From the NCBI GenBank assembly GCA_002238785.1, contig MPNA01000031.1, forward strand, positions 1-34,869: a DNA stretch of 34,869 nt, in the 5' to 3' direction. A program made the position numbers and the translations under genes. The notes beneath the pieces are model-generated. The model was not told where the DNA came from. It made no database searches and worked only from the letters and a program-made list of their open reading frames with translations. This document shows positions 1 through 7,499 of this stretch, in pieces. Every line of letters begins with the position of its first letter. Within the stretch, counting starts at the first letter, position 1. The DNA is from a bacterium OM1 bin76. GTDB lineage: Bacteria; Actinomycetota; Acidimicrobiia; Spongiisociales; ZC4RG35.

Positions 1-2
1 CG

Positions 3-815
3 AACACTCCGAGCAACCAAAGCGGTGTGTGGTGGCGCCTCGCGGTGAAGGGGCTTCCCCGTTTGAGGTTCCGGGACAAGGGGGGCCGCCTTGCCGCGGC
101 GTTGGGATGCGGAGCCGAACTGGTGGAGTTGCGAGTGGTTCGCACGCCTCTGCGGGTCGAGGTACACGTAGTGGTGAAACACGTCCCGGTGGACATGCCC
201 GACGTAACACCTGTCCGCCCGGTGGGGGTGGATGTGGGTTTGAGGCACCGTCTGGTGCTGTCCGACGGTACGACCGTTCCGGCTTGCAAGCCCGACCGGG
301 CCCGGATCAAACAAGCGCAGCGGAAACTGAGCAGAGCCAAAAAAGGCTCCACCAGCAGGCGGAAGAAGGCCCGGGCGTTGGCGAAAGCGCACCGCAGGGA
401 GACAGAACGAGCCGTACAAGCCGACTTCCGTCTAGCCCACCGACTGGTTTCCACTTACGACGGAATAGCAGTAGAGGATCTGAACGTGGCCGGAATGTTG
501 AAATCGAAGATGTTCTCTAAGCAAATGTCAGACCAGCGATGGTCTTCTTTCAACCAGGTGTTGGAATACAAAGCTGCGAAGGCTGGTATCCGACATGTGA
601 GAGTGGACCCTCGGCACACAACCACTACCTGTTCCGTGTGCGGCCATCGCCAGGCGATGGCCCTCTCGGTCAGGGTGTTCACCTGCCATCTGTGCGGACT
701 GGAACTGGACAGGGACGTGAACGCCGCTAGGAACATAGGCGCCCGGGCTTTCGGCCCGGGGTCGGGTGGGGCTCTTCCCGACGCGATGCGCCATACAAAC
801 CACTCATACTTATAG
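3..815 (+). CDS. tnpB: TnpB RNA-guided nuclease of an IS200/IS605-type element, 5' end missing
   Basis: The frame is open to the first bases of the window, so the N-terminus lies outside; the first internal start is a GTG at 27. TnpB is an RNA-guided DNA endonuclease carried by IS200/IS605 and IS607 elements. Counted from that GTG, the active site looks complete: RuvC-I 'GVDVG' (D69), RuvC-II 'AVEDLN' (E150), a four-cysteine zinc ribbon (C202, C205, C220, C223) and RuvC-III 'DRDVNAARN' (D230). A basic stretch, rich in Lys and Arg, spans about residues 91-130. About 270 residues are visible against roughly 370-420 for the family, so about a third may be outside. No TnpA is visible. The 3' end of such genes usually overlaps the guide (omega) RNA, and a GC-rich hairpin at 742-760 lies in that position. 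Confidence 0.93.
   Translation, partial: NTPSNQSGVWWRLAVKGLPRLRFRDKGGRLAAALGCGAELVELRVVRTPLRVEVHVVVKHVPVDMPDVTPVRPVGVDVGLRHRLVLSDGTTVPACKPDRARIKQAQRKLSRAKKGSTSRRKKARALAKAHRRETERAVQADFRLAHRLVSTYDGIAVEDLNVAGMLKSKMFSKQMSDQRWSSFNQVLEYKAAKAGIRHVRVDPRHTTTTCSVCGHRQAMALSVRVFTCHLCGLELDRDVNAARNIGARAFGPGSGGALPDAMRHTNHSYL
742..760 (+). ncRNA. Hairpin inside the 3' end of tnpB, possible part of an omega RNA
   Basis: A perfect 7-bp stem (742-748 with 754-760) closes a 5-base loop within the last codons of tnpB. TnpB guide RNAs are known to be made from the 3' end of the gene plus the flanking right end. The hairpin fits that place, but an RNA product is not shown by sequence alone. Confidence 0.35.
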
Positions 816-817
816 GT

Positions 818-904
818 GCCCCCAGGCCGGGGCGGGTCTGACTCTCTACAAACCTGACTTCGTGTCTATTCCGAGATCTGTCGGCCCGCTTTCGGCCTGG
901 GGGC
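818..904 (+). ncRNA. Long stem-loop between tnpB and the IS110 transposase; candidate bridge RNA or omega RNA structure
   Basis: A perfect 12-bp inverted repeat (818-829 with 893-904) is followed inward by a short internal loop and a further 5-bp stem (832-836 with 885-889), leaving a loop of about 48 bases. It starts three bases after the tnpB stop and ends about 120 bases before the IS110 start. IS110-type elements encode a bridge RNA of roughly 180 bases in the non-coding end before the recombinase gene, built of stems with large internal loops. TnpB elements encode an omega RNA that runs past the tnpB stop. Either could own this structure; position relative to the IS110 start favours the bridge RNA slightly. 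Confidence 0.45.
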
Positions 905-1027
905 TGCTCTCCCGACAGGGCGGCTGTGACCTGATAGGAGCTTTGCTCTTGCCACATGAGTGGTCAGTCCACCGCTTTTTCGGGTCAGAGAGAACAGAAA
1001 CAGATTCTACCCTTGAAGGAGAAGCGA

Positions 1028-2254
1028 ATGTCAGAGAATGATCGGATTGTGTTCGGTGGGGTGGACACCCACCGTGATACCCATGTCGCGGCAGCGGTGG
1101 ACGCCACTGGTCGAGTCTTGGGAACATCCCCGTTCGACGCGGATGCGGCCGGTTATGAACAACTGGGCACTTGGCTGGGATCCTGGGGTCGAGTGGCCCG
1201 GGTCGGGATAGAGGGCACCGGCAGCTACGGCGCCGGCCTGTCCCGCCACCTTTTGAGTATCGGTGTCGAGGTGGCGGAAGTGAACCGTCCCAACCGTCAA
1301 CTGCGCCGCCGATGGGGCAAAACCGACACCGTGGATGCCGAGGCCGCGGCGCGGGCTGTCCTCAGCGGCCAGGCCACCGGAACACCGAAAACCGGTGACG
1401 GACCAGTCGAGGGGATCAGGATGCTGGTAGTGGCCCGTCGTTCGGCGGTCAAAGCCCGCACCCAGGCCATCAACCAACTCCATGCCCTGGTGGTAACCGC
1501 TCCCGACCAGGTGAAACACCAACTAGGGGAACTGTCCCCCAAAACCCGGGTCAAGGTCTGCGCCGCCTATCGTCCCGGCACAGCCCAGACCACCATCAGA
1601 TACGCCAAACAAGCCCTGCGTTCCCTGGCCCGCCGATATCAGACACTCACCGCCGAAATCCAACAACTCGACACCGAAATCCACCAGCTCTGCGCCCGGG
1701 CCAACCCGGCGCTGCTGGCCGCTTCCGGGATCGGTCCCGAAACCGCCGCCACCCTCTTGGTCACAGCCGGTGACAACCCCCACCGCCTCACCTCCGAAGC
1801 GTCGTTCGCCGCCCTATGCGGCGCCAGTCCCGTCCAAGCATCCTCGGGACGTACCGTCCGCCACCGGCTCAACCGCGGCGGAGACCGCCAAGCCAACAAC
1901 GCTCTCTGGCGAATAGCCATGGTACGACTACGCGCCGACCCCCGCACCATCGAATACGCCCAAAGACGACAGACGGAAGGAAAAACCCGAAAAGAGATCA
2001 TCCGCTGCCTCAAACGCTACATCGCCCGCCACGTGTACCAACTGTTGACCAACCCGCACCCGACCCCCTCAGGCGCCCACCTCCGCTGCCTACGCCAAAA
2101 CACCCACATCACCCTCGCTCAGGCCGCCACCGCTCTCCACGCCAACCCAACAAGCCTCTCACAACTCGAACGAGGCCAATACCACAACCACCACCTCGCC
2201 ACCCGATACCAAACCTGGCTCACCACCCCCCCAAACCCGATTTGCAAAACATAG
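1028..2254 (+). CDS. IS110-family DEDD transposase (bridge-RNA-type recombinase)
   Basis: The start is the ATG at 1028, preceded by GAAGGAG about 8 bases upstream; the frame is open further back to 956 but without a comparable ribosome site. The product is 408 residues. The RuvC-like N-terminal half has D13 ('GVDTH'), E62 ('GIEGTGSYG') and D100/D103 ('KTDTVDAEAAAR'). The C-terminal Tnp_20 half has 'LLAASGIGPETAATLL' near 229-244 and the serine motif 'GASPVQASSGRTVRHR' at 265-280, with S272 or S273 the likely nucleophile. After residue 345 comes a tail of about 60 residues that reads like a helix-turn-helix ('TLAQAATALHANPTSLSQLE'), which is not part of the standard core. It appears intact. 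Confidence 0.92.
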   Translation: MSENDRIVFGGVDTHRDTHVAAAVDATGRVLGTSPFDADAAGYEQLGTWLGSWGRVARVGIEGTGSYGAGLSRHLLSIGVEVAEVNRPNRQLRRRWGKTDTVDAEAAARAVLSGQATGTPKTGDGPVEGIRMLVVARRSAVKARTQAINQLHALVVTAPDQVKHQLGELSPKTRVKVCAAYRPGTAQTTIRYAKQALRSLARRYQTLTAEIQQLDTEIHQLCARANPALLAASGIGPETAATLLVTAGDNPHRLTSEASFAALCGASPVQASSGRTVRHRLNRGGDRQANNALWRIAMVRLRADPRTIEYAQRRQTEGKTRKEIIRCLKRYIARHVYQLLTNPHPTPSGAHLRCLRQNTHITLAQAATALHANPTSLSQLERGQYHNHHLATRYQTWLTTPPNPICKT

Positions 2255-2688
2255 GAGCATCTCCGACGTAAGACCCGTGCTGTCTCAGGGCAACACGGCG
2301 CAGACGGACATCGCAGAACAGTATCGAAGGTTGACAGCAACGCTGTCAACATTTCTCTATAAGTCCCTATCTGAGAGCAGGGTCGTACCGGGGAGAACAG
2401 TTCCCCTCCTCATCCGCTTCAAGCGACCGCAAGGCCGACGGTCCTGTTCGGAAGCGACAATCGAGGGTCCAGGGCAGCCTCGGGCCTATTCCCGGTGGAG
2501 ATACTCGCCACGGTGACGCTTGGCGTCCGGTGGGAACAACCCCACCCTACCTGAGCCGAAATCCCCTCCGGTCTGCCGCTCGGAACACGGATGCGAGGAG
2601 GCTTTCTGGCGGACTCGCCAATAAAAGAAATCAAATAAACCTTGAAAGCACTTGTAGGTGATAATGTTTCTCAGTTGTTGGGCTACTC
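2255..2688. other. Non-coding gap between the IS110 transposase and the SulP gene
   Basis: About 430 bases without a convincing gene. They hold a perfect 9-bp hairpin at 2330-2350, a weak hairpin around 2395-2406, and an AT-rich stretch at about 2620-2670 just before SulP that contains a GATAAT box (2660-2665) suitable as a -10 element, although no -35 box at normal spacing is clear. The right end of the IS110 element probably lies in the first part of the gap. Confidence 0.5.
2330..2350 (+). repeat. Perfect 9-bp inverted repeat with 3-base loop
   Basis: The arms 2330-2338 and 2342-2350 are exact reverse complements. The hairpin lies about 75 bases after the IS110 transposase stop and is not followed by a strong T-run, so it is not a classical terminator. 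It may belong to the IS right end or to the host target. Confidence 0.5.
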
Positions 2689-4314
2689 ATGGAACAGGCG
2701 ATGAGTCACAGCTGGGATACGCTCCGAGGGGACCTATTCGGGGGGATCACCTCCGCCGTGGTGTCACTGCCGATGGCTCTGGCATTCGGCGTGGTTTCGG
2801 GCTTGGGCCCCCTGGCCGGTCTGTACGGAGCGATCGCAGTGGGCTTCTTCGCGGCGCTCTTCGGGGGGACGCGGTCCCTGATATCAGGTCCCACCGGTCC
2901 CATGTCGGTGGTAATGGCGGTGATCGTAACCAGCTATGTCCACAATCTCACCGAGGCGTTCACCATAGTGATGATGGCGGGGATCATCCAGATCCTCCTG
3001 GGGCTGCTAAGGATCGGACGCTTCATCGCTTACACGCCCTACTCGGTGATCTCCGGCTTTATGTCGGGCATCGGGGTGATCATCATCTTGCTGCAGATGA
3101 TGCCGTTCCTCGGCGCACCGGGCGCCGAGGGAGGCCCCATGGGAGCCCTCCGCGCCTTGCCGGAAGCGCTCAGCAACATCAATGTGAACGCCTTTACGAT
3201 TGCGGTGGTCACTCTGGCGGTGAGTGTGCTGTGGCCGAAGCAATTCCGGAGGGTCCTGCCTCCGTTTCTGGCTGCCCTCATCGCCGGAACCCTCCTTGGT
3301 TTGTGGCTCACCGACACACCGCTCATCGGCAGTGTGCCCACAGGCCTGCCCGAGGTGTGGTTGCCGGGTCTCAGTGTGGAGGTCTTGACGGAGGCGATAC
3401 AGCCGGCTCTCACCCTGGCGCTGCTGGGCGCCATCGACAGCCTGCTGACCGCGCTGATTGCTGATTCGATCACCCGTACCCGACACAGACCCAATCAGGA
3501 GTTGGTGGGTCAGGGCATCGGTAATGCCATATCCGGTTTCTTCGGGGGACTGCCGGGGGCCGGGAACACCTTGGGGACGGTGGTGAACGCCAGAGCCGGA
3601 GGGTTGACGAGACTGTCCGGGATGACATGCGCGGCGATCCTATTGGCACTGGTCATGGGCCTGGGGAGATTCGTGGAAGGGATTCCTCTTGCGGTGCTGG
3701 CCGGCATTCTAACCAAAGTCGGATGGGACATCATCGACCGGAGGTTTCTGGTCCGCATCCGTCACATCAAGCGGGAGCAACTGGTGGTGATGGTCACCAC
3801 CTTGGGTCTGACAGTGTTCTTGGACCTGGTAACCGCAGTGGTGGTCGGACTGGTGGTGGCCGGGATGGTGAGCGCCCTGAAGTTGGAGAGCTTGGAATTG
3901 GACAATGTTGTCTCCGTGCCTCTGCTGGACGACACCTTCCTGGCGGACGCAACGGGCTCGGACGAAGTGGACCCGTTCTCGGCGCGGGTTGGTCTGGTGG
4001 CGTTCCGGGGTATCTACACGGTTGCTTCTTCCAACAAGATGGTGGGCACGTTGAGCGTGGACATCCAGGAGCATGAGGTGGTGATTCTTGACTTCTCCGA
4101 GACCGATTACATGGACGACAGCGCGGCACTGGTGGTGGGACAGTTGATCGATGTGGCAATTGCCGAGGACACCGAATGTGTCGTGATGGGTGTTGAAGGT
4201 CCCGTTGCCGACAGTCTTCAGTCTTTGGACGTCTTGCGGAGGGTTCCCCCGGACCACTTCGTTGCTGACATGGACGAGGCGAGGGCAGTGTCCTCACAAT
4301 TGCTCGGGTTTTGA
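2689..4314 (+). CDS. SulP-family anion permease with C-terminal STAS domain
   Basis: SulP proteins move sulfate, bicarbonate or other anions across the inner membrane. The 541-residue product has the family's plan: about 400 residues of hydrophobic helices, with the early signature region 'ALAFGVVSGLGPLAGLYGA' and 'GPTGPMSVV' and a Gly-rich 'GFFGGLPGAGNTLGTVVN' segment near residue 285. A cytoplasmic STAS domain covers roughly 430-541, with 'ILDFSETDYMDDSAALVV' as its conserved strand-helix junction. The start at 2689 is followed by a second in-frame ATG at 2701; neither has a strong ribosome site. Substrate cannot be assigned. A sulfate or sulfite role would suit the Xsc gene 20 kb away, but nothing links the two directly. 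It is convergent with the dehydrogenase gene that follows. Confidence 0.9.
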   Translation: MEQAMSHSWDTLRGDLFGGITSAVVSLPMALAFGVVSGLGPLAGLYGAIAVGFFAALFGGTRSLISGPTGPMSVVMAVIVTSYVHNLTEAFTIVMMAGIIQILLGLLRIGRFIAYTPYSVISGFMSGIGVIIILLQMMPFLGAPGAEGGPMGALRALPEALSNINVNAFTIAVVTLAVSVLWPKQFRRVLPPFLAALIAGTLLGLWLTDTPLIGSVPTGLPEVWLPGLSVEVLTEAIQPALTLALLGAIDSLLTALIADSITRTRHRPNQELVGQGIGNAISGFFGGLPGAGNTLGTVVNARAGGLTRLSGMTCAAILLALVMGLGRFVEGIPLAVLAGILTKVGWDIIDRRFLVRIRHIKREQLVVMVTTLGLTVFLDLVTAVVVGLVVAGMVSALKLESLELDNVVSVPLLDDTFLADATGSDEVDPFSARVGLVAFRGIYTVASSNKMVGTLSVDIQEHEVVILDFSETDYMDDSAALVVGQLIDVAIAEDTECVVMGVEGPVADSLQSLDVLRRVPPDHFVADMDEARAVSSQLLGF

Positions 4315-4319
4315 CCTCG

Positions 4320-4336
4320 CCCGGTCCGGTGCCGGG
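4320..4336. terminator. Short GC hairpin between convergent genes
   Basis: A 5-bp stem (4320-4324 with 4332-4336) lies in the 27-base gap between the SulP stop and the stop of the minus-strand dehydrogenase. It could serve both directions, but there is no T-run on either side. Confidence 0.25.
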
Positions 4337-4341
4337 ATGTC

Positions 4342-5274
4342 CTAAGAAAGAAGCGAGTAGCGGACTCCAGTGAGCCGCACTGAAGCCTTCCAGAGCCTCT
4401 CCGCGGCCGTGGCATTGCGGGACGCGGCAGTCGAGGACGCCACCCCCGGATGTCCCCGCTGGCCGGCGAACCCTTTCGGGCCGAAGTATTGACCTCCTCT
4501 GGCCTGCGGATCCACCGCGGCGCGAAGAGTCGGCAGGGCGCCCATCGAGGCGCTCTGGACTATGCCTGCGGTGAGCAATCCTGAGAGCCGGAAGGTCCGA
4601 TGGCCGTGGAGGTGGCTGCCGATGTTGGTTGTCGCCATCCCCGGATGGCAGGCTACCGCCAGCGCCGGCGCTCCGGCATCCTCGAAACGCCGCTGCAATT
4701 CGAAGGTGAACAGCAGGTTGGCCAGTTTCGACCGGCAATAGGCGCGGAACGGAGAGTATCCGCCGTTTTCGAACAGAAGGTTGCCGAAGTCCATGCGCCC
4801 CGGCCGATGCGCGGTGCTGCTCACGTTCACCACCCGCGCTCCCGGGGTGCCCAACAGCACCTCGAGCAGCCTGCCGGTTAGGGCGAAGTGGCCGAGATGA
4901 TTGATGCCCATCTGGCTCTCGAAGCCGTCCTCGGTGTGCGAATAGGGCACCGCCATGATCCCGGCGTTGTTGGCCAGCACGTCGAGCCGCGAGTGGCTTC
5001 GGGTGAAGGCTTCGGCGAACCCTTGGACAGAGGCCAGGCTCGCCAGATCCAGCATCATCAGTTCGACCTGGGCGTGCGGGATTCCGGCGCGGATCGCTTC
5101 GACGGCAGACTGCCCTCGCTCAGCAGAGCGGCAGGCGAGGATGGTGTGGGCGCCCTGGCGCGCCAACTCTCTGGCAGCCTCCAGTCCGATGCCGCTGTTG
5201 GCCCCGGTGACCACCATCACCTTGCCCGAAAGGTCGGGAATCTGTTCGGTGCCCCACTCTGGTTTTGCAGACAT
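4342..5274 (-). CDS. Short-chain dehydrogenase/reductase (retinol dehydrogenase-like)
   Basis: A 310-residue NAD(P)-dependent oxidoreductase of the SDR family. The Rossmann nucleotide motif 'TGANSGIG' is at about residues 23-30, 'LANNAG' near 105, the catalytic serine is in 'VVNVSSTAH', and the catalytic pair is in 'YCRSK'. The overall length and the Arg after the first strand ('ACRSAERG') match the retinol dehydrogenase/WWOX-like group, which usually prefers NADP(H). The start lies 11 bases after the stop of the upstream Fic gene on the same strand, so the two are probably cotranscribed. The substrate cannot be told from sequence. Confidence 0.9.
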   Translation of the reverse strand: MSAKPEWGTEQIPDLSGKVMVVTGANSGIGLEAARELARQGAHTILACRSAERGQSAVEAIRAGIPHAQVELMMLDLASLASVQGFAEAFTRSHSRLDVLANNAGIMAVPYSHTEDGFESQMGINHLGHFALTGRLLEVLLGTPGARVVNVSSTAHRPGRMDFGNLLFENGGYSPFRAYCRSKLANLLFTFELQRRFEDAGAPALAVACHPGMATTNIGSHLHGHRTFRLSGLLTAGIVQSASMGALPTLRAAVDPQARGGQYFGPKGFAGQRGHPGVASSTAASRNATAAERLWKASVRLTGVRYSLLS

Positions 5275-5285
5275 CTGGTCTCAAC

Positions 5286-6527
5286 TTAGCGGTGAAGGCT
5301 GTGTCGAACAGGATTGTTCAGATCTTTCTCCATCTCGGTGATGAGATCAATGACCTCGAGAGCCTCAAAGATCCGATAACGCTGCTTTCCTACGTTGCGT
5401 TGGGTCAGCACGCCGACCTCCACCAATCTATTGATGGCGGTGTTGGTGTTCACAGTTGAACGTCCGATGAGGGAGGCGGCGGTCTTGACCGAGACGACCG
5501 GAGCACCCGGAAGGTCGGCGAGCAACAGCAGCAGGGAAGAGTCCCTGCGTGTCCGTCCGATCCGCCCACTCCAATCCCGGTACAAGGCGGTGATTTCGGC
5601 GGCGTAACGCCGGCCGTAAAGACAGGCTCGGCGGGTGGCGACCGCCAGAGTCCTGAGCCAGGTGTGGGCGCCCTCGGAGCGGGCCGGACTGTCCGGGGGC
5701 GACGTATGCCGGTAAGCGGTCAGTCCCCCTACGTAATCGTCCACCCAGTTGGCGAGCAGCAGGCTCACGGGCGGGACGAAGTCGCGGGCCAAGCCACGTC
5801 TGCCCAGTACCACATGGATAAGAGCCCTTCCGGTACGACCGTTTCCGTCGGCGAAGGGATGAATCGTCTCGAACTGAGCGTGGCCTATCCCGGCCTGCAC
5901 CAGGGGTGAGTGCTGGTCGCCGTTCAGATACTCGATCAGATCGTCAACCAACTCTGGGAGATACTCCGGCGGCGGTGGCACGAAGACGGCGCGCAGAGGG
6001 TTGTAGTTGCTGCCGCCGATCCAATTCTGGGACCCTCTCATGGTTCCTCCGAGTTCCGGCCGGCGAGAGTGTTCCATGATCAGCCGGTGCATTTCCAGCA
6101 GGTTCTTGAGGGTGAAATCCTGCTGGGTGCTGCCAAAGTCGATGGCGGCTTCCATGGCTCGGATGTTGCCTATTATCTCCGCCGCTCGGCTGTCGCTGAA
6201 GGGCTCGCCCTCGCGCGAGAGGAAATCGGCTCTCAAGAGTCGTCTGGGACCAGCGGACAACCCCTCGATCCGGGACGAGGCCACTGCCTCGGTACGCAGC
6301 AACACTCGAGCCAGTCCCTCGAGGCTGGCATGCATTGTTCCAGAGGCATTGAGATCCCGAACGGCTGCCTCGGCATCGGCGATATCCGCAGCCAAGTCTG
6401 CGGGCAAGGACAGGTTCCATCCACCCAGCGGATCGGGCAGATAAGACTCGTAGGAGCCGCCCTCACGGTCTTGGCGGCTTAGACCTTCAAAATCGGGTTT
6501 CCATCTTCTTCGAAGCAGTTCAGCCAT
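5286..6527 (-). CDS. Fic-domain protein (class II, self-inhibited AMP-transferase type)
   Basis: Fic enzymes usually transfer AMP from ATP to hydroxyl side chains of target proteins. The 413-residue product has the complete Fic motif 'HPFADGNGRTGR' at 223-234 with catalytic H223, a target-docking flap near 'NYNPLRAVFVPPP' (174-186), and the inhibitory-helix signature S84-x-x-x-E88-G89 on the N-terminal side, which defines class II. A winged-helix-like C-terminal domain ('SLIGRSTVNTNTAINRLVE') covers about 320-400. No antitoxin gene is adjacent, as expected when the inhibitory helix is in the same chain. No clear ribosome site precedes the ATG, and the upstream region is very AT-rich. The target is unknown. 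Confidence 0.92.
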   Translation of the reverse strand: MAELLRRRWKPDFEGLSRQDREGGSYESYLPDPLGGWNLSLPADLAADIADAEAAVRDLNASGTMHASLEGLARVLLRTEAVASSRIEGLSAGPRRLLRADFLSREGEPFSDSRAAEIIGNIRAMEAAIDFGSTQQDFTLKNLLEMHRLIMEHSRRPELGGTMRGSQNWIGGSNYNPLRAVFVPPPPEYLPELVDDLIEYLNGDQHSPLVQAGIGHAQFETIHPFADGNGRTGRALIHVVLGRRGLARDFVPPVSLLLANWVDDYVGGLTAYRHTSPPDSPARSEGAHTWLRTLAVATRRACLYGRRYAAEITALYRDWSGRIGRTRRDSSLLLLLADLPGAPVVSVKTAASLIGRSTVNTNTAINRLVEVGVLTQRNVGKQRYRIFEALEVIDLITEMEKDLNNPVRHSLHR

Positions 6528-6718
6528 AAGTAAAACTCATTCTAAATAATATTTGTAATATAACCATTACTTAGAAAAATCCTTGCCGTATTTTTCTTTG
6601 CCTTTGTTGGTTATCTAAGTTATTTATATGTGCTAAACGTTTTCTTAGTGCAAAAGAGAACGACGGTTAAGTTCATGTTGTTTCTTGCTCTCTCTTCAAA
6701 GAGCGAGAGGTTCTTCCG
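6528..6718. promoter_or_regulatory. AT-rich intergenic region upstream of the Fic gene
   Basis: Bases 6530-6660 are strikingly AT-rich against the GC-rich neighbourhood. The stretch holds several TAAT/TATTT-type boxes that could form the Fic promoter on the minus strand. Toward its right end (about 6689-6712) is an imperfect stem of CT- and AG-rich arms that may terminate the minus-strand sugar operon ending at 6719. I see no gene here. Confidence 0.45.
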
Positions 6719-7492
6719 TTACGTAGCGAATGGATCAATCCATAGGGCAGCGTGAGGGATCTCCACCAGGATCGTGGCGGGCCAGGAGGGATCGTAGGAT
6801 CGAGCAGCGGTGATTCTCTTAACGGTTTGGCGTTTCTCCGGGCCAAGGCACACCATCACTGCGGAGCGGCTCTGATCGGCGATGGTGGCTATCCCCACGG
6901 TGACCCCGTGAGTCGGCACTTCGTCCAGCGATTTGAATTCGGGAAAGGTAACCATGTTGTCGGTACGCGTTTGGGGGGACAGTTCCACTATGCGGGTGGT
7001 GGAGTCGCGAGGACTGCCGGGAGGGTTGAAGGCGATGTGACCGTCGGAAGCTCCGCTGGCCAGCAGGAAGAGGTCGATTCCCCCGGCCTCGGAGATGAGA
7101 TGATCGTAGGCGCAGGGATCGGCGGGGTCGGGCATCCAGATGCGGTCTCCCTTCGGAGCGCCCCGCAGATGGGCAAGACGCCCGGCGATGTCTTCAACGG
7201 CGAAGCGTCGGCAGGAATAGTGGGCGCCTATCGGGACGGGGGCGAAGCCGGCGTCACCGCGAATCACATAGTCGTCCATCATCACGATTACCAGAGGCGA
7301 GAGGTCCAGGGTCTGCCGGGTGGCCGACTCTGCGAGCATCCGGTAGGTGGACAGAAGGCTTCGGCCCCCCGGACATCCCAGCAGGTAGGGTCGACCTTCC
7401 TGCGCCGCCGCCGAGATGCCCGCCAGGATCTGTTGGGCAAGCGCTGCTCCGAGGGCCGTGTCGCTGGGAAAGATCCGTGGAGTGAGAGGCAA
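6719..7492 (-). CDS. NagB-like sugar-phosphate isomerase/deaminase (glucosamine-6-phosphate isomerase family), TTG start
   Basis: The family-like protein begins just after the upstream gene ends. The only suitable start is a TTG at 7492 with GAGG 5 bases before it; the longer open frame upstream reads antisense-like sequence inside the neighbouring gene. This gives 257 residues, the usual size. Family features are 'LLGCPGGRSLLSTYRML' (37-53), 'VIVMMDDYV' with D73/D74, and 'GASDGHIAFN' with D150 and H152. In E. coli NagB the last motif continues 'NEP', and that Glu works with the catalytic His and Asp. Here it reads 'NPP', so the Glu is missing. The first glycines of the canonical 'GIGNDGH' are also changed. 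It probably acts on a different sugar phosphate or hydrolyses a lactone. It is the last gene of a three-gene minus-strand operon. Confidence 0.82.
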   Translation of the reverse strand: MPLTPRIFPSDTALGAALAQQILAGISAAAQEGRPYLLGCPGGRSLLSTYRMLAESATRQTLDLSPLVIVMMDDYVIRGDAGFAPVPIGAHYSCRRFAVEDIAGRLAHLRGAPKGDRIWMPDPADPCAYDHLISEAGGIDLFLLASGASDGHIAFNPPGSPRDSTTRIVELSPQTRTDNMVTFPEFKSLDEVPTHGVTVGIATIADQSRSAVMVCLGPEKRQTVKRITAARSYDPSWPATILVEIPHAALWIDPFAT

Positions 7493-7499
7493 TGGCGCC

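Larger units (their letters stand above)
818..2270 (+). mobile_element. IS110-family insertion sequence, ends not resolved
   Basis: The element is defined by its DEDD transposase at 1028-2254. Elements of this family have little or no terminal inverted repeat, so the ends cannot be read directly. The left bound is placed at the structured region after tnpB and the right bound just past the transposase; both are guesses. The right end could extend to the hairpin at 2330-2350. Confidence 0.5.
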
